64,000 nt of DNA. It comes from Spirochaetales bacterium (GTDB taxonomy: Bacteria; Spirochaetota; Spirochaetia; DSM-2461). The DNA lies in the NCBI GenBank assembly GCA_003247135.1, contig QKAW01000030.1, positions 1 to 64,000 on the forward strand, written 5' to 3'. This document shows, one piece after another, positions 8,619 through 16,884 of this stretch (the stretch's first letter is position 1; each line of letters starts with the position of its first letter). The notes under the pieces are model-generated. The model was not told where the DNA came from, made no database searches, and saw only the letters and a list, made by a program, of their open reading frames with translations. A program made the translations under genes and the position numbers.

Positions 8619-8647
8619 ATTATACAGTAATAAATTGTTATGGTTAA
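8619..8647 (-). promoter_or_regulatory. promoter of the phosphatase-kinase pair, leaderless geometry
   Basis: On the minus strand TTAACC (8642-8647), 17 bases and TATAAT (8619-8624) precede the GTG start at 8612 by exactly 7 bases, counted from the last base of the -10 box. Confidence 0.6.
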
Positions 8648-8656
8648 CAAAAATAA

Positions 8657-9172
8657 TTATTTAAGAGTTATTAAAGAAGTTTTTTTAAACACATGCATGG
8701 ATTTAAAATCATCCCTGTTACTATATGCAACAATAAATTTATAAGCTTTGCCTACATTAAGACTCTTATCAAATTTATCCTGAGATTTCATTGGTTTTTT
8801 AAACTTTATATTAGTTGTACCATCTACTTCACTTCCTGATAGAGGAACTATATCATCTGTACCTCCCAGGGAAATATCAGATTTATGAGATGTAAATGAT
8901 GTTCCAAACTGATCTTCTATTACAAGAATACCATCTTTAACATATCCAATAATAATATCAGCATCTTTCATCATACTTGTAGGCTCAAAACCTATAGATA
9001 TCCATCCGGTAGCTTTTGCTGTTAAATCAAAAACTATATAACCATCTTCTATAGTCCATTTAACATCCAAACCCTTATAACTTAGACTATCACCACCTTC
9101 ATCAGCTGAAAAAACAGGGAAAGAAAGTAACATAAATATAATTGCAGAAGAAATAACTTTTTTTAAATTCAT
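8657..9172 (-). CDS. secreted DOMON domain protein
   Basis: 171 residues with an N-terminal signal peptide (Lys-rich start, hydrophobic core, cleavage probably after VFSA near residue 22). The mature part starts with KWTIEDGYIVFDL, then GWISIGF and DADIIIGYV. This is the DOMON pattern, a beta-sandwich that binds heme or sugars in secreted redox proteins. A conserved His is present in SMHVF near the C-terminus. An Asn/Gly-poor surface gives no further hint. It has its own ribosome-binding site (AAGGAG) and lies in the same direction as asnB upstream, separated from it by a terminator. Ligand unknown. Confidence 0.75.
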   Translation of the reverse strand: MNLKKVISSAIIFMLLSFPVFSADEGGDSLSYKGLDVKWTIEDGYIVFDLTAKATGWISIGFEPTSMMKDADIIIGYVKDGILVIEDQFGTSFTSHKSDISLGGTDDIVPLSGSEVDGTTNIKFKKPMKSQDKFDKSLNVGKAYKFIVAYSNRDDFKSMHVFKKTSLITLK

Positions 9173-9204
9173 AATAATCTCCTTAAATCAATTATAAAAT
9201 ATAA

Positions 9205-9226
9205 AACCCCATGTTGCCATGGGGTT
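9205..9226 (-). terminator. terminator after asnB
   Basis: AACCCCATG and CATGGGGTT form a 9-bp stem with a TTGC loop. On the minus strand it is followed by TTTTATATTTTA. It sits 21-42 bases beyond the asnB stop codon. Confidence 0.8.
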
Positions 9227-9246
9227 GGAAGAATTTTATTTATTTA

Positions 9247-10911
9247 CTAATTATAGCTTTTTTCATGAACAGATTTAACAGCTCTACCTGATGGGTCTGC
9301 CATCTCTTTTAATGTCTGATCCCACTCAAATACTATTGCTGTACTACAAGCAACTGACTCCTCGTAAGGAACTGTTTTAATTGCATCATCTTCAGGGAAC
9401 AGCTCAGAGAAGATTGATCTGTAAAGATACTCCTCTTTAGTTCTAGGAGTGTTTATTGGAAACTTGTATTTAGCATTTTCCAGTTCAGCATCTGAAACTT
9501 CTGCATTTGCTTTATCTTTTAATCCGTCAATCCAGGAGTAACCTACTCCATCAGAAAATTGTTCTTTTTGTCTCCATGCAACTTCTTTTGGTAAGTAGGA
9601 TTCAAATGCCTGTCTTAAAATATATTTCTCCATTCTCTCTTTAGAAGGCATTTTATCCTGTGGATTTTGTCTCATGGCAACATCAAGGAATTCTAAATCA
9701 AGGAATGGAACCCTGGATTCTACACCCCAGGCAGCCATTGATTTATTACTTCTTAAACAGTCATATTTTGAAAGTTTACTAATTTTTCTTACTGTCTCAT
9801 CGTGAAGTTCTTTTGCGTTTGGTGCTTTATGGAAATATAGGTATCCACCAAAGATCTCATCAGCGCCCTCTCCACTTAAAACCATTTTAATACCCATTGA
9901 TTTAATAAATCTTGCCATTAAAAACATTGGAGTACTTGCTCTTACTGTAGTTACATCACATGTTTCCAGGTGGTAAATAACATCTCTTAATGCATCAAAA
10001 CCATCTTGAACTGTAAAGTGAACTTCGTGATGAATTGTCCCTATTTGCTGAGCAACTTTTTTTGCTGCAACTAAATCTGGAGAGTCTTTTAAACCTACAG
10101 CAAAACTGTGAAGTTGAGGCCACCAAGCCTCTTCCAAATCTCCAGATTCAATTCTCATGGAATTATATTTTTTAGCAATTGCAGAGGTAATTGATGAGTC
10201 TAAACCACCTGATAAAAGAACACCGTGGGGAACATCACACATTAATTGTCTGTGAACTGCTGCTTCTAATGCCTTTTTAATCTCATCAACACTGGTTGTA
10301 TTATCTTTAACATTATCATATTCAAACCAGTCTTTGTTGTAATATTTAACAAATTCACCATCTTTTGAACTTAAATAGTGTCCAGGAGGGAATTCTGATA
10401 TCTGGTTACAAAAACCTGTTAAAGCCTTCATCTCTGAAGCTACATAAAATACACCCTTCTCATCTCTACCATAATATAAAGGGATAACACCAATAGGATC
10501 TCTGGCAACAAGATAACTGTTGTCAGTAATATCATATAATGCAAAGGCAAATATTCCGTTTAAATCATTTAAAAAATCTGTACCTTTTGTTTTATATAAA
10601 GGAAGAATAACCTCACAGTCAGATTGTGTAGCAAAATTGTAATTTTTTAGGCTATTTCTAATCTCCTGATGATTATATATCTCACCATTAACCGCTAAAA
10701 CCTGATTATTATCATCAGAATAAAGTGGTTGTGCACCGTTTTCTACACCGACAATAGATAATCTCTCATGGGCTAAAATAGCTTTATCATTCGAGAAAAT
10801 CCCAGACCAGTCGGGTCCTCTATGTCTTAATCGTCTAGACATCTCTAAAGCCTGTTCTCTTAACAGACTAGCATCTTCTCTAGTATCAAATACTCCTACA
10901 ATCGAACACAT
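9247..10911 (-). CDS. asnB: asparagine synthetase B, glutamine-hydrolysing
   Basis: Catalyses ATP-dependent amidation of aspartate using glutamine. The protein begins MCSIVGVFD, so Cys2 is the N-terminal nucleophile of the class II glutamine amidotransferase domain (about 1-200, with RHRGPDWSG and NGEIYNH). The synthetase domain follows with the SGGLDSS pyrophosphate loop near residue 234 and SGEGADEIFGGY near 347. The length of 554 fits bacterial AsnB. An AGAGAG element precedes the ATG. The gene appears monocistronic: a terminator follows and an imperfect inverted repeat lies upstream (10952-10989). Confidence 0.95.
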   Translation of the reverse strand: MCSIVGVFDTREDASLLREQALEMSRRLRHRGPDWSGIFSNDKAILAHERLSIVGVENGAQPLYSDDNNQVLAVNGEIYNHQEIRNSLKNYNFATQSDCEVILPLYKTKGTDFLNDLNGIFAFALYDITDNSYLVARDPIGVIPLYYGRDEKGVFYVASEMKALTGFCNQISEFPPGHYLSSKDGEFVKYYNKDWFEYDNVKDNTTSVDEIKKALEAAVHRQLMCDVPHGVLLSGGLDSSITSAIAKKYNSMRIESGDLEEAWWPQLHSFAVGLKDSPDLVAAKKVAQQIGTIHHEVHFTVQDGFDALRDVIYHLETCDVTTVRASTPMFLMARFIKSMGIKMVLSGEGADEIFGGYLYFHKAPNAKELHDETVRKISKLSKYDCLRSNKSMAAWGVESRVPFLDLEFLDVAMRQNPQDKMPSKERMEKYILRQAFESYLPKEVAWRQKEQFSDGVGYSWIDGLKDKANAEVSDAELENAKYKFPINTPRTKEEYLYRSIFSELFPEDDAIKTVPYEESVACSTAIVFEWDQTLKEMADPSGRAVKSVHEKSYN

Positions 10912-10951
10912 ACTCTCTAATTTACCTTATCTTCATATTTAGTTTATTAAT

Positions 10952-10989
10952 GTTGTTCAATGTTGCTATAAATGTCAACGTTAATCAAC
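10952..10989 (-). promoter_or_regulatory. imperfect inverted repeat upstream of asnB, possible operator
   Basis: GTTGTTCAATGTTG (10952-10965) and CAACGTTAATCAAC (10976-10989) form 14-base arms matching at 11 positions around a 10-base centre. The repeat includes TTGACA on the minus strand (a possible -35 box), so a bound protein would compete with RNA polymerase at the asnB promoter. The regulator is unknown. Confidence 0.4.
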
Positions 10990-11009
10990 AAAAAATATCG
11001 TTTATTTTA

Positions 11010-11732
11010 CTAATCAAACAACTGTTCAAGATTGTAATTTATTACATCCTCTAAGCTTTTTGTACCACTATTACCTGGAAAATTTATAAACTGATAATAT
11101 TCTGCTTCTGGCAGAACTTCTTTTAATGCTTTACCTATTGGAGCGTGATTATTATCGATTATAATATTACCCCCGCTTTTCTTAAATTCCAATAGCTGAT
11201 TAGGATTAAGTGGTCCAGGGCCGAAGACTCCTACAACATTTAACCCCATCTCCCTGGCTAGTGACTGTTGATGAAAATTAACAATATAATTTTTAGTATC
11301 TAATCCACTGCTGTTATATCTGCTTTTAAAGGACTTATAAAGCTCTGCAATTTTTTCTAAACTGGATTCAGCTTTGTCCATATTTCCATAAAAGTCGGCT
11401 ATAGACCTAACAGTTGCTTTAATTGTAGCCATATCGTATCCGGTTTTTACCTGTAAAAGTTTATTTTCAGGTATGTTTAATACTTCCCTGAATTTTTTAA
11501 CCATTCCTTCATAACCAGCATAAATAATAACATCTGCCCTTGAGATTTTCTTTATATCTGATGGAATAAGTTCATACTCCGGTGGATGATTCATCTCCAG
11601 AGGTGCAAAACTGTAGGAATCTTTAACCCCTGCAGCATCAGCATAGGCTTTAACCCATGAGGTTGTAGTTAAAACACTCTGGGCACTGATAATTGCTGTA
11701 CTTATCCATAGTAATAAAAATATTTTTTTCAT
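11010..11732 (-). CDS. metal ABC transporter substrate-binding protein (ZnuA/TroA family)
   Basis: A periplasmic cluster A-I metal-binding protein. It has a signal peptide (residues 1-17, ending ISAQS). EMNHPPEYELIPSDIKKISRADVIIYAGYE is the family's first metal-ligand region with a His (quoted in two overlapping parts: EMNHPPEYELIP, then SRADVIIYAGYE). Later His residues in VNFHQQS and NNHAP (GGNIIIDNNHAP) fit the other ligands. At 240 residues it is short and has no His-rich loop, unlike many Zn-specific members. Zinc or manganese is therefore the likely cargo. The start overlaps the permease stop by 4 bases, placing it third in a transporter operon. Confidence 0.85.
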   Translation of the reverse strand: MKKIFLLLWISTAIISAQSVLTTTSWVKAYADAAGVKDSYSFAPLEMNHPPEYELIPSDIKKISRADVIIYAGYEGMVKKFREVLNIPENKLLQVKTGYDMATIKATVRSIADFYGNMDKAESSLEKIAELYKSFKSRYNSSGLDTKNYIVNFHQQSLAREMGLNVVGVFGPGPLNPNQLLEFKKSGGNIIIDNNHAPIGKALKEVLPEAEYYQFINFPGNSGTKSLEDVINYNLEQLFD

Positions 11733-12514
11733 TTCTTCTCCTTAAAAATTAATAAAATTAAAAAAAAACCACTTCCTGCTACTGCCATAACACCACTAAC
11801 GGGAAGGTCGTACTTTAGTGATCCAAAACTACCAGTTACTACAAGAATCAGGCCTAGAACTATACTCAATTTATAGTAAAAATTCTGACCCTTCTTCCAG
11901 AATCCTGCCAGAACAACCGGTAAAATTAATAGAACATCTACAAGTAATGCTCCCAATAATTTCATAGAAACTGCAACAGTTATACCAATAAATATATTAA
12001 TAAGATAATTCATAACTTTTGTATTAATTCCCAAAGACTTTGCCAATAGAGAATCAAACAGAAAAAGTTTAAGCCTTGACCTGAATATATAAAAAAGAGT
12101 TAGAACGAGTATAGACCAAAAAAAGAAAAATATGATTTCCGGAAGTGTTAAAAGATATGGACTTCCCCACAATATTGACAGTATGCTCTGACTTGATGCT
12201 GATCCCAAATGGGTAAGAATAGCAGCCCCACCTAAAGATGAGATCATAAAAAATGAGCTTATACGACCAAAATCTATCTGTTTTTTATCACCAAGCCAGG
12301 TAATAATAATAACAAAAAAAGTGTTTATTATTACTATTAAGAGAGTTGATGAGATCCCTGTGTAAATTGCCAGAGAACCAGCAAATAGAGCTCCATGCAT
12401 TAACATTAATCTTAATGGTAGTAAATTTTGTTCAACAAGTGGTATACCACAAACAGGAAGAACTATGGCTGCAACCAAAAGAGCTAAAAGACCTTTTTGT
12501 ATGGGTGGAAGCAT
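11729..12514 (-). CDS. metal ABC transporter permease (ZnuB/TroC family)
   Basis: A 261-residue integral membrane protein with about seven or eight hydrophobic segments, of the ABC-3 family. The conserved stretch AKSLGINTKVMNYL followed by KLLGALLVDVLLILPV is the family's cytoplasmic coupling region and following helix. It forms the membrane channel for the binding protein encoded downstream and the ATPase encoded upstream. It overlaps the binding-protein gene by 4 bases and follows the ATPase gene by 19 bases, so the three make one operon. Confidence 0.85.
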   Translation of the reverse strand: MLPPIQKGLLALLVAAIVLPVCGIPLVEQNLLPLRLMLMHGALFAGSLAIYTGISSTLLIVIINTFFVIIITWLGDKKQIDFGRISSFFMISSLGGAAILTHLGSASSQSILSILWGSPYLLTLPEIIFFFFWSILVLTLFYIFRSRLKLFLFDSLLAKSLGINTKVMNYLINIFIGITVAVSMKLLGALLVDVLLILPVVLAGFWKKGQNFYYKLSIVLGLILVVTGSFGSLKYDLPVSGVMAVAGSGFFLILLIFKEKK

Positions 12515-12533
12515 GAGTAATTCTATAATCTGA

Positions 12534-13547
12534 TTAATATTGAATCTCCTTATTTTGAATAAAAACAGTTCCCCAACCTAAACTTTTAATAAATTCTCTA
12601 TCATGAGAGGCTATAATTATTGTTGGTCTCTCTCTTTTATGTATATCCTTTAGTAAATTTGTTAAAGTTTCTATACCATTTGAATCCAAAAATGTAGTGG
12701 GCTCATCTAAAAGAAAAACTCTAGCTTTCTGGCAAATTAATCTGGCTAAATTAACCCGCTGTCTCTCTCCCCCTGAGAGTTCATAATAGAGTTTATCCTT
12801 TAAGTCGATTGCACCTGTTCTCCTTAAAGATATATCTATTTGATACTGTTTATCTTCACCTTTTAAACCTAAAACATCGGCTGTAGATTCCATTATTTCT
12901 TTAACAAGAATAGGCATATTTTTACTGTTTCTGCTTTGATCCAGATAGCCTATCTCTCCTTTATGTAAACTATATTCTTCGGAATTCTTTTTAAAAACAA
13001 TCTGTCCATTTATAATAGGCAGAAGTTTTCCTATAGATTTAAGGAGTGTGGTTTTTCCTGAACCGTTGTCTCCTCTAAGAATCAGAGTATCCCCTTCGTT
13101 TAAAGTAAGAGATATATTCTCCAGAACAGGAATATTTGAGTAACCGCATGTTAACTCCCTACAGTTTATTTCCAGACCATGAAATAGGCCAGCCCGCTTT
13201 TTTAAAATGGTATAAACTTCTTCAATAGAATCAATACCTTCTAAAATACTCTCTGTTTTACACTTAACTCTGTCAATTAATTTATCCCAGGTTATTTCCA
13301 CATTATATTTGTTAAAAACATCCAGTCCTAATTTACTTAGCAGGCCGATATGAACTTTTTTAAATCCCAAATAACTTATTATACTTGCTGCAGCTCTTCC
13401 TGCAATTTTGTCCTTTAATATTAAGCCATCAATATTCAGATTTTCTTCTTCTAAAAAAATTTCCAGATCGAACAATGGATAAAGCCAATGTCCGGTATTT
13501 GTATAAATAATCTCTCTACCACTATATATTTCTAAACTGTTATCCAT
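12534..13547 (-). CDS. metal ABC transporter ATPase with N-terminal DUF1893 (TM1506-like) domain
   Basis: A 337-residue fusion. Residues 1-120 match the DUF1893/TM1506 pattern (a cytidine-deaminase-like fold): SGREIIYTNTGHWLYPL, KIAGRAAASII, and a conserved Cys (C96) before a helix. Residues 125-337 are an ABC ATPase with Walker A at 159-167 (GDNGSGKTT), the signature LSGGERQRVNLAR, Walker B VFLLDEP and a switch His in IASHDR. It energises the adjacent permease and binding protein. Typical ZnuC/TroB proteins are near 240-250 residues, so the extra domain is unusual; it may sense the metal or a nucleotide, but its role is unknown. Confidence 0.8.
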   Translation of the reverse strand: MDNSLEIYSGREIIYTNTGHWLYPLFDLEIFLEEENLNIDGLILKDKIAGRAAASIISYLGFKKVHIGLLSKLGLDVFNKYNVEITWDKLIDRVKCKTESILEGIDSIEEVYTILKKRAGLFHGLEINCRELTCGYSNIPVLENISLTLNEGDTLILRGDNGSGKTTLLKSIGKLLPIINGQIVFKKNSEEYSLHKGEIGYLDQSRNSKNMPILVKEIMESTADVLGLKGEDKQYQIDISLRRTGAIDLKDKLYYELSGGERQRVNLARLICQKARVFLLDEPTTFLDSNGIETLTNLLKDIHKRERPTIIIASHDREFIKSLGWGTVFIQNKEIQY

Positions 13548-13598
13548 AAACTCCTGCTAATTTATATTAACCTCTTTCAATGATTAATAACAATAATA

Positions 13599-13626
13599 TT
13601 GACAAAAATTGAAACAAATATATAAT
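13599..13626 (+). promoter_or_regulatory. promoter of flavodoxin gene
   Basis: TTGACA (13599-13604), a 16-base spacer and TATAAT (13621-13626) are both perfect consensus hexamers. The -10 box overlaps the palindrome described next. Confidence 0.85.
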
Positions 13627-13643
13627 AGTAATTATTACTATTA
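13623..13643. promoter_or_regulatory. perfect 10-1-10 palindrome, Fur-family-type operator
   Basis: TAATAGTAAT, one central T, and ATTACTATTA are exact inverted repeats covering the -10 box and reaching the AAGGAG ribosome-binding site. The inner GTAATNATTAC core is the same as in the Bacillus Zur box, and the 7-1-7 layout is shared by Fur, PerR and Zur. A bound repressor would block the flavodoxin promoter. The regulator's identity is inferred. Confidence 0.7.
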
Positions 13644-13653
13644 AGGAGTTTTT

Positions 13654-14151
13654 ATGAAAACAATTATTATATATGGTTCTACTACCGGAAATGCGAAATC
13701 TACAGCTCTGGCGATTGGCAGGGGCTTTAAGGAGTCTAAGGTTGTAGATGTCAGTGAATTTAACTTTGATGAGCTTGAGAATTATGATCTACTAATTTTT
13801 GGAACATCAACAGCAGGGTTCGGGGATCTCCAGGATGAATGGGAGGACAATATTAATAAGCTTGATAATATTGATCTTTCAAAAAAGAATATTGCTATCT
13901 TTGGAACAGGAGATCAATTAGGATATCCGGATTCATTTGCAGGAAGTCTTAGTTATATATATGAAAAGGTCTTAAGTAAGGGGGCTAGAGTAATAGGAAA
14001 AACATCCACGGAGGGGTACAATTTCAAATATTCAGCATCGGTTATTGATGATAAGTTTGTTGGATTGGTAATTGATGATGAAAATCAGGTTAATTTAACT
14101 GACCAGAGAATAAAAGATTGGGTAGTTCAACTGGTTGAGGAGTTAGGCTAA
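13654..14151 (+). CDS. flavodoxin
   Basis: A 165-residue FMN-binding electron carrier. The phosphate-binding loop is YGSTTGNAKST (residues 6-16). FGTSTAGFGDLQDEW carries the aromatic-rich isoalloxazine region, and FGTGDQLGYPDSFAG is the long-chain flavodoxin signature. It substitutes for ferredoxin under iron limitation in many bacteria. That role fits the Fur-family-like palindrome over its promoter. It could also feed electrons to radical SAM or glycyl-radical activase enzymes encoded in this window (inference). A good AAGGAG precedes the ATG, and a terminator follows, so it is monocistronic. It is divergent from the metal transporter. Confidence 0.9.
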   Translation: MKTIIIYGSTTGNAKSTALAIGRGFKESKVVDVSEFNFDELENYDLLIFGTSTAGFGDLQDEWEDNINKLDNIDLSKKNIAIFGTGDQLGYPDSFAGSLSYIYEKVLSKGARVIGKTSTEGYNFKYSASVIDDKFVGLVIDDENQVNLTDQRIKDWVVQLVEELG

Positions 14152-14161
14152 AATTAAAAGT

Positions 14162-14190
14162 CTCCATATTGTTATTGGAGGCTTTTTTTT
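14162..14190 (+). terminator. terminator after flavodoxin gene
   Basis: CTCCA (14162-14166) and TGGAG (14176-14180) form a short stem, followed by GC and eight T residues (14183-14190). Confidence 0.75.
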
Positions 14191-14192
14191 AG

Positions 14193-14198
14193 TATATT
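14193..14198 (+). promoter_or_regulatory. -10 box 7 bases before the hydrolase start
   Basis: TATATT ends 7 bases before the ATG at 14205, and no ribosome-binding site is present. A weak TTGTTA lies 18 bases upstream of it. The layout suggests a leaderless transcript. Confidence 0.35.
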
Positions 14199-14204
14199 TT
14201 ATTT

Positions 14205-14897
14205 ATGAGACAATTTTTTGCAATAATTTCATTTTTTTTAATCATTTCATGCTCAAGCACACCAAAATTCAGCAATGATCAACTATCAAAAGAAGTAACT
14301 GTAACCCAGATAAAGGGTGGTTACTCTATAGTACCAAATTGCTACAATATGGAAAAAGGTTTTATCTTTTATCCTGGTGGTCTTGTAAACCCTGAATCAT
14401 ACATACCATTAATGACAGACATCGCAAAAAACGCAAATATAGCAATTTTTATAAAAAAAATGCCCTTTGATTTAGCTGTTTTAAACCCAAATGGAGCTAA
14501 AAATATTCTTGAAGATTACAACTATATCAAAACCTGGTATATAGGAGGCCACTCTCTTGGTGGTGTAATGGCCGCATCATATGTATATGAAAATCAAGGA
14601 ACTTTTAAAGGTTTAATTCTTTTTGCTTCTTATCCAGTGGAAAAGAAATCTTTAAAAGATACTAATTTAAAAGTTCTGTCCATACTAGGTTCAAATGATG
14701 GATTAGTAGATATAAATGATTTTAATAATAGTAAAAACAATCTTCCAAAAGGTTCAATTTTTAAAATTATACCAGGAGGGAACCATGCACAATTTGGTTC
14801 CTATGGCAAGCAAAAAGGGGATCTTGACGCTACAATATCTGAAAAAGAACAGCACAATATCGTTACATCATATTTTAGCAGTTTTATAAATAATTAA
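14205..14897 (+). CDS. lipoprotein alpha/beta hydrolase
   Basis: 230 residues with a lipoprotein signal peptide (hydrophobic core then IISCSS; Cys16 would be lipidated). The fold follows the alpha/beta hydrolase pattern: FIFYPGGLVNPESY (oxyanion region), GGHSLGG nucleophile elbow with its Ser near residue 122, LGSNDGLVD carrying the Asp region, and PGGNHAQFG with the catalytic His. It is related to dienelactone-hydrolase-like proteins of the family often annotated alpha/beta_hydrolase_5. It should act at the envelope on an unknown ester or amide. It stands alone between a terminator and a convergent transporter operon. Confidence 0.8.
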   Translation: MRQFFAIISFFLIISCSSTPKFSNDQLSKEVTVTQIKGGYSIVPNCYNMEKGFIFYPGGLVNPESYIPLMTDIAKNANIAIFIKKMPFDLAVLNPNGAKNILEDYNYIKTWYIGGHSLGGVMAASYVYENQGTFKGLILFASYPVEKKSLKDTNLKVLSILGSNDGLVDINDFNNSKNNLPKGSIFKIIPGGNHAQFGSYGKQKGDLDATISEKEQHNIVTSYFSSFINN

Positions 14898-14915
14898 TCC
14901 CTGGTTTCCCAGGGA
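14898..14915. terminator. hairpin between convergent genes
   Basis: TCCCTGG and CCAGGGA form a 7-bp stem with a TTTC loop, starting at the last base of the hydrolase stop codon. Downstream bases are AT-rich without a clean T run. It probably ends transcription from one or both sides. Confidence 0.5.
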
Positions 14916-14936
14916 AAAATATTTATTTAGTTTAAA

Positions 14937-15869
14937 TTATAGATAATCTCCAACATTGGATTTATCAATTACAAATCCATCGATTGGTAAAAACTCGTTA
15001 AAAGATTCACCTTTTATCTGCTTAATCAAGTTATTAACACACTCTGTAGCCATCTTTGCATTATCCTGTTTTATTGTTGCTGTCTGCTCTCCAGCTTTTA
15101 TCGATTTTAAGTTTGCAGGATTCCCATCAAATCCAACAATCACAATTTTACCCAATAAACCTTTCTCTTTTACTGCAGCTAAAGCTGATAGAGCTCCTGG
15201 ATCCCATGCTGAAAATATTGCAACAATATCACCATTTGCATTTAATTCGTTTATTGATGTTTCATAAGCAATCGCATCATCCCAATCACAAGCTCTGAAA
15301 ATTACTTCATACCCTGCCTTTTCAACAACTTCCAATACTCCATCTCTTCTAGCGTTACCTGTTTGATGACCAAGAGTTCCACCTAAGATTAATACTTTTC
15401 CAACTTTTGTATGATCAACTATATATTGTCCTGCTACTGCTGCAGATTTTAGATTGTCAGTTTGAACAAGACTTGTAACTTGTGGATTGTCAATTTTTGT
15501 ATCAACAGCTGCAACAAAAATACCTGCTGCTTTTGCTTTCGCTAAAGAATCATCAAATGCTCTATTATCAACGGAACCAATAATAATACCATCTACACCT
15601 TTTAAAATTGCATTATCAAATGCGTTTTTTTGTAAAGTTGCATCTGGTTCTGTTGGTGTCAGGTTTATAAATTTAACTCCCTGAGCTTTTGCAGCCTCTT
15701 CTGCGACATTACCTAAAGTTATCCAGAATGGAGTAGTATTTGAATAACCAATATAAGCAATAGTTATTACCTTATCTCCTGATTTTTCTTTTTGACCATT
15801 TGCAAACATTGAAAAACTGCTTAACAACATTACCAATAACAACGCTACTAATTTTTGACTTCTCTTCAT
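14937..15869 (-). CDS. sugar ABC transporter periplasmic binding protein (RbsB-like)
   Basis: A 310-residue type I periplasmic binding protein. A signal peptide ends at about residue 23 (SMFANG). The mature protein has TIAYIGYSNTTPFW, GVDGIIIGSVDN, AAVDTKIDN, and ILGGTLGHQTGNARRDG, the usual pattern of ribose/galactose-type binders. NGDIVAIFSAWDPGALSA replaces the usual hinge segment. It delivers a sugar to the permease encoded upstream. It is the last gene of the importer operon; a small hairpin lies between it and the permease gene. The sugar cannot be read from the sequence; nearby genes suggest deoxy sugars, pentoses or derivatives. Confidence 0.9.
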   Translation of the reverse strand: MKRSQKLVALLLVMLLSSFSMFANGQKEKSGDKVITIAYIGYSNTTPFWITLGNVAEEAAKAQGVKFINLTPTEPDATLQKNAFDNAILKGVDGIIIGSVDNRAFDDSLAKAKAAGIFVAAVDTKIDNPQVTSLVQTDNLKSAAVAGQYIVDHTKVGKVLILGGTLGHQTGNARRDGVLEVVEKAGYEVIFRACDWDDAIAYETSINELNANGDIVAIFSAWDPGALSALAAVKEKGLLGKIVIVGFDGNPANLKSIKAGEQTATIKQDNAKMATECVNNLIKQIKGESFNEFLPIDGFVIDKSNVGDYL

Positions 15870-15883
15870 TTAATTCTCCTATT

Positions 15884-15897
15884 ATATTTATCCGATT
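15884..15897 (-). other. small intercistronic hairpin in the sugar importer operon
   Basis: TCCGA, TTAT, TCGGA forms a short stem-loop between the permease stop and the binding-protein start. Such elements can stabilise the mRNA of highly expressed binding proteins (inference). Coordinates are good to within a few bases. Confidence 0.35.
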
Positions 15898-15919
15898 ATT
15901 CGGACTTTTAACCAATTTA

Positions 15920-16870
15920 TTAGGCTTTACCCTCTTTTTTTCTTTGTATAGTATCAAACCAAACTGCCAGAATAATAACTATTCCGATACTGATTCGTTG
16001 CCATGATGAACCAACACCCAGATGACTTAAACCGGCATTTAATGTGTTAATAATTAGAACACCAATAACGGTTCTACCAACTCCTCCAATTCCCCCTGAC
16101 ATACTGGTTCCCCCAATAATTACAGCAGCAATGGCATTAAGTTCCATACCATTCCCCCATGTACTCTGTACAAAATCAAGACGACTTGATTGAATTAATG
16201 CCCCAATGGCTGCAAAAATGCCTCCCATTGAATAAAAAAGGATATTGTATTTTTTTATCGGGATACCAGCTAACCTTGAAACTTCTGTATTTCCACCTAT
16301 TGCAAAGCTGTTATACCCAGGTTTAGTTTTCTTCAGAAAGAAACCGACAAAGAGAAAACAGGCCAGCATTATTGAAATTGGGATAAAATAGCCACTACCT
16401 ATCTTTCCAAAGCTATCAGGGAATGCAGACATATCCTTTCCTGATGCCATAATTTCAGCAATTCCTCGGTAGGCTTTCATCATACCCAAAGTACCAATAA
16501 ACGATGGAATTCCGGTATATTGTATTATTGCTCCATTAATAAAGCCGCATAAAACACCAACTATTAATCCAGAAAAAATGGCAACAACTACAGGAACTCC
16601 AGCTGTGAGCATACTTCCAATTACCACAGCGACCAAAGCCATAATACTACCAATCGATAAATCCAGCCCTCCAGCGATTATTACAATTGTTGTACCTGCT
16701 GCCATCGCACCTAATATTGTTGACTGTGTTAAGATGGTTTTGAATGTGTCAAAACTTCTAAAAGTTGGTGACAATAACATAAAAAGAATGTATATAAAAA
16801 ATAGACCAATAAGAGATTGCATACCTTTAAGCATATTTTTTTGTGTATCAGTTAAATTACTCAGTTTCAT
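15920..16870 (-). CDS. sugar ABC transporter permease (RbsC-like)
   Basis: A 316-residue membrane protein of the branched-chain/ribose permease family. It has about eight to ten hydrophobic segments. The conserved segment IAGGLDLSIGSIMAL, which marks this family, is near residues 65-80. A later AIGGNTEVSRLAGIPIKKY is the cytoplasmic loop that contacts the ATPase, followed by IGGTSMSGGIGGVGRTVIGV. It forms the channel of the importer with the ATPase encoded 14 bases upstream and the binding protein downstream. Confidence 0.92.
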   Translation of the reverse strand: MKLSNLTDTQKNMLKGMQSLIGLFFIYILFMLLSPTFRSFDTFKTILTQSTILGAMAAGTTIVIIAGGLDLSIGSIMALVAVVIGSMLTAGVPVVVAIFSGLIVGVLCGFINGAIIQYTGIPSFIGTLGMMKAYRGIAEIMASGKDMSAFPDSFGKIGSGYFIPISIMLACFLFVGFFLKKTKPGYNSFAIGGNTEVSRLAGIPIKKYNILFYSMGGIFAAIGALIQSSRLDFVQSTWGNGMELNAIAAVIIGGTSMSGGIGGVGRTVIGVLIINTLNAGLSHLGVGSSWQRISIGIVIILAVWFDTIQRKKEGKA

Positions 16871-16884
16871 TTTTTCCCCTCGAC

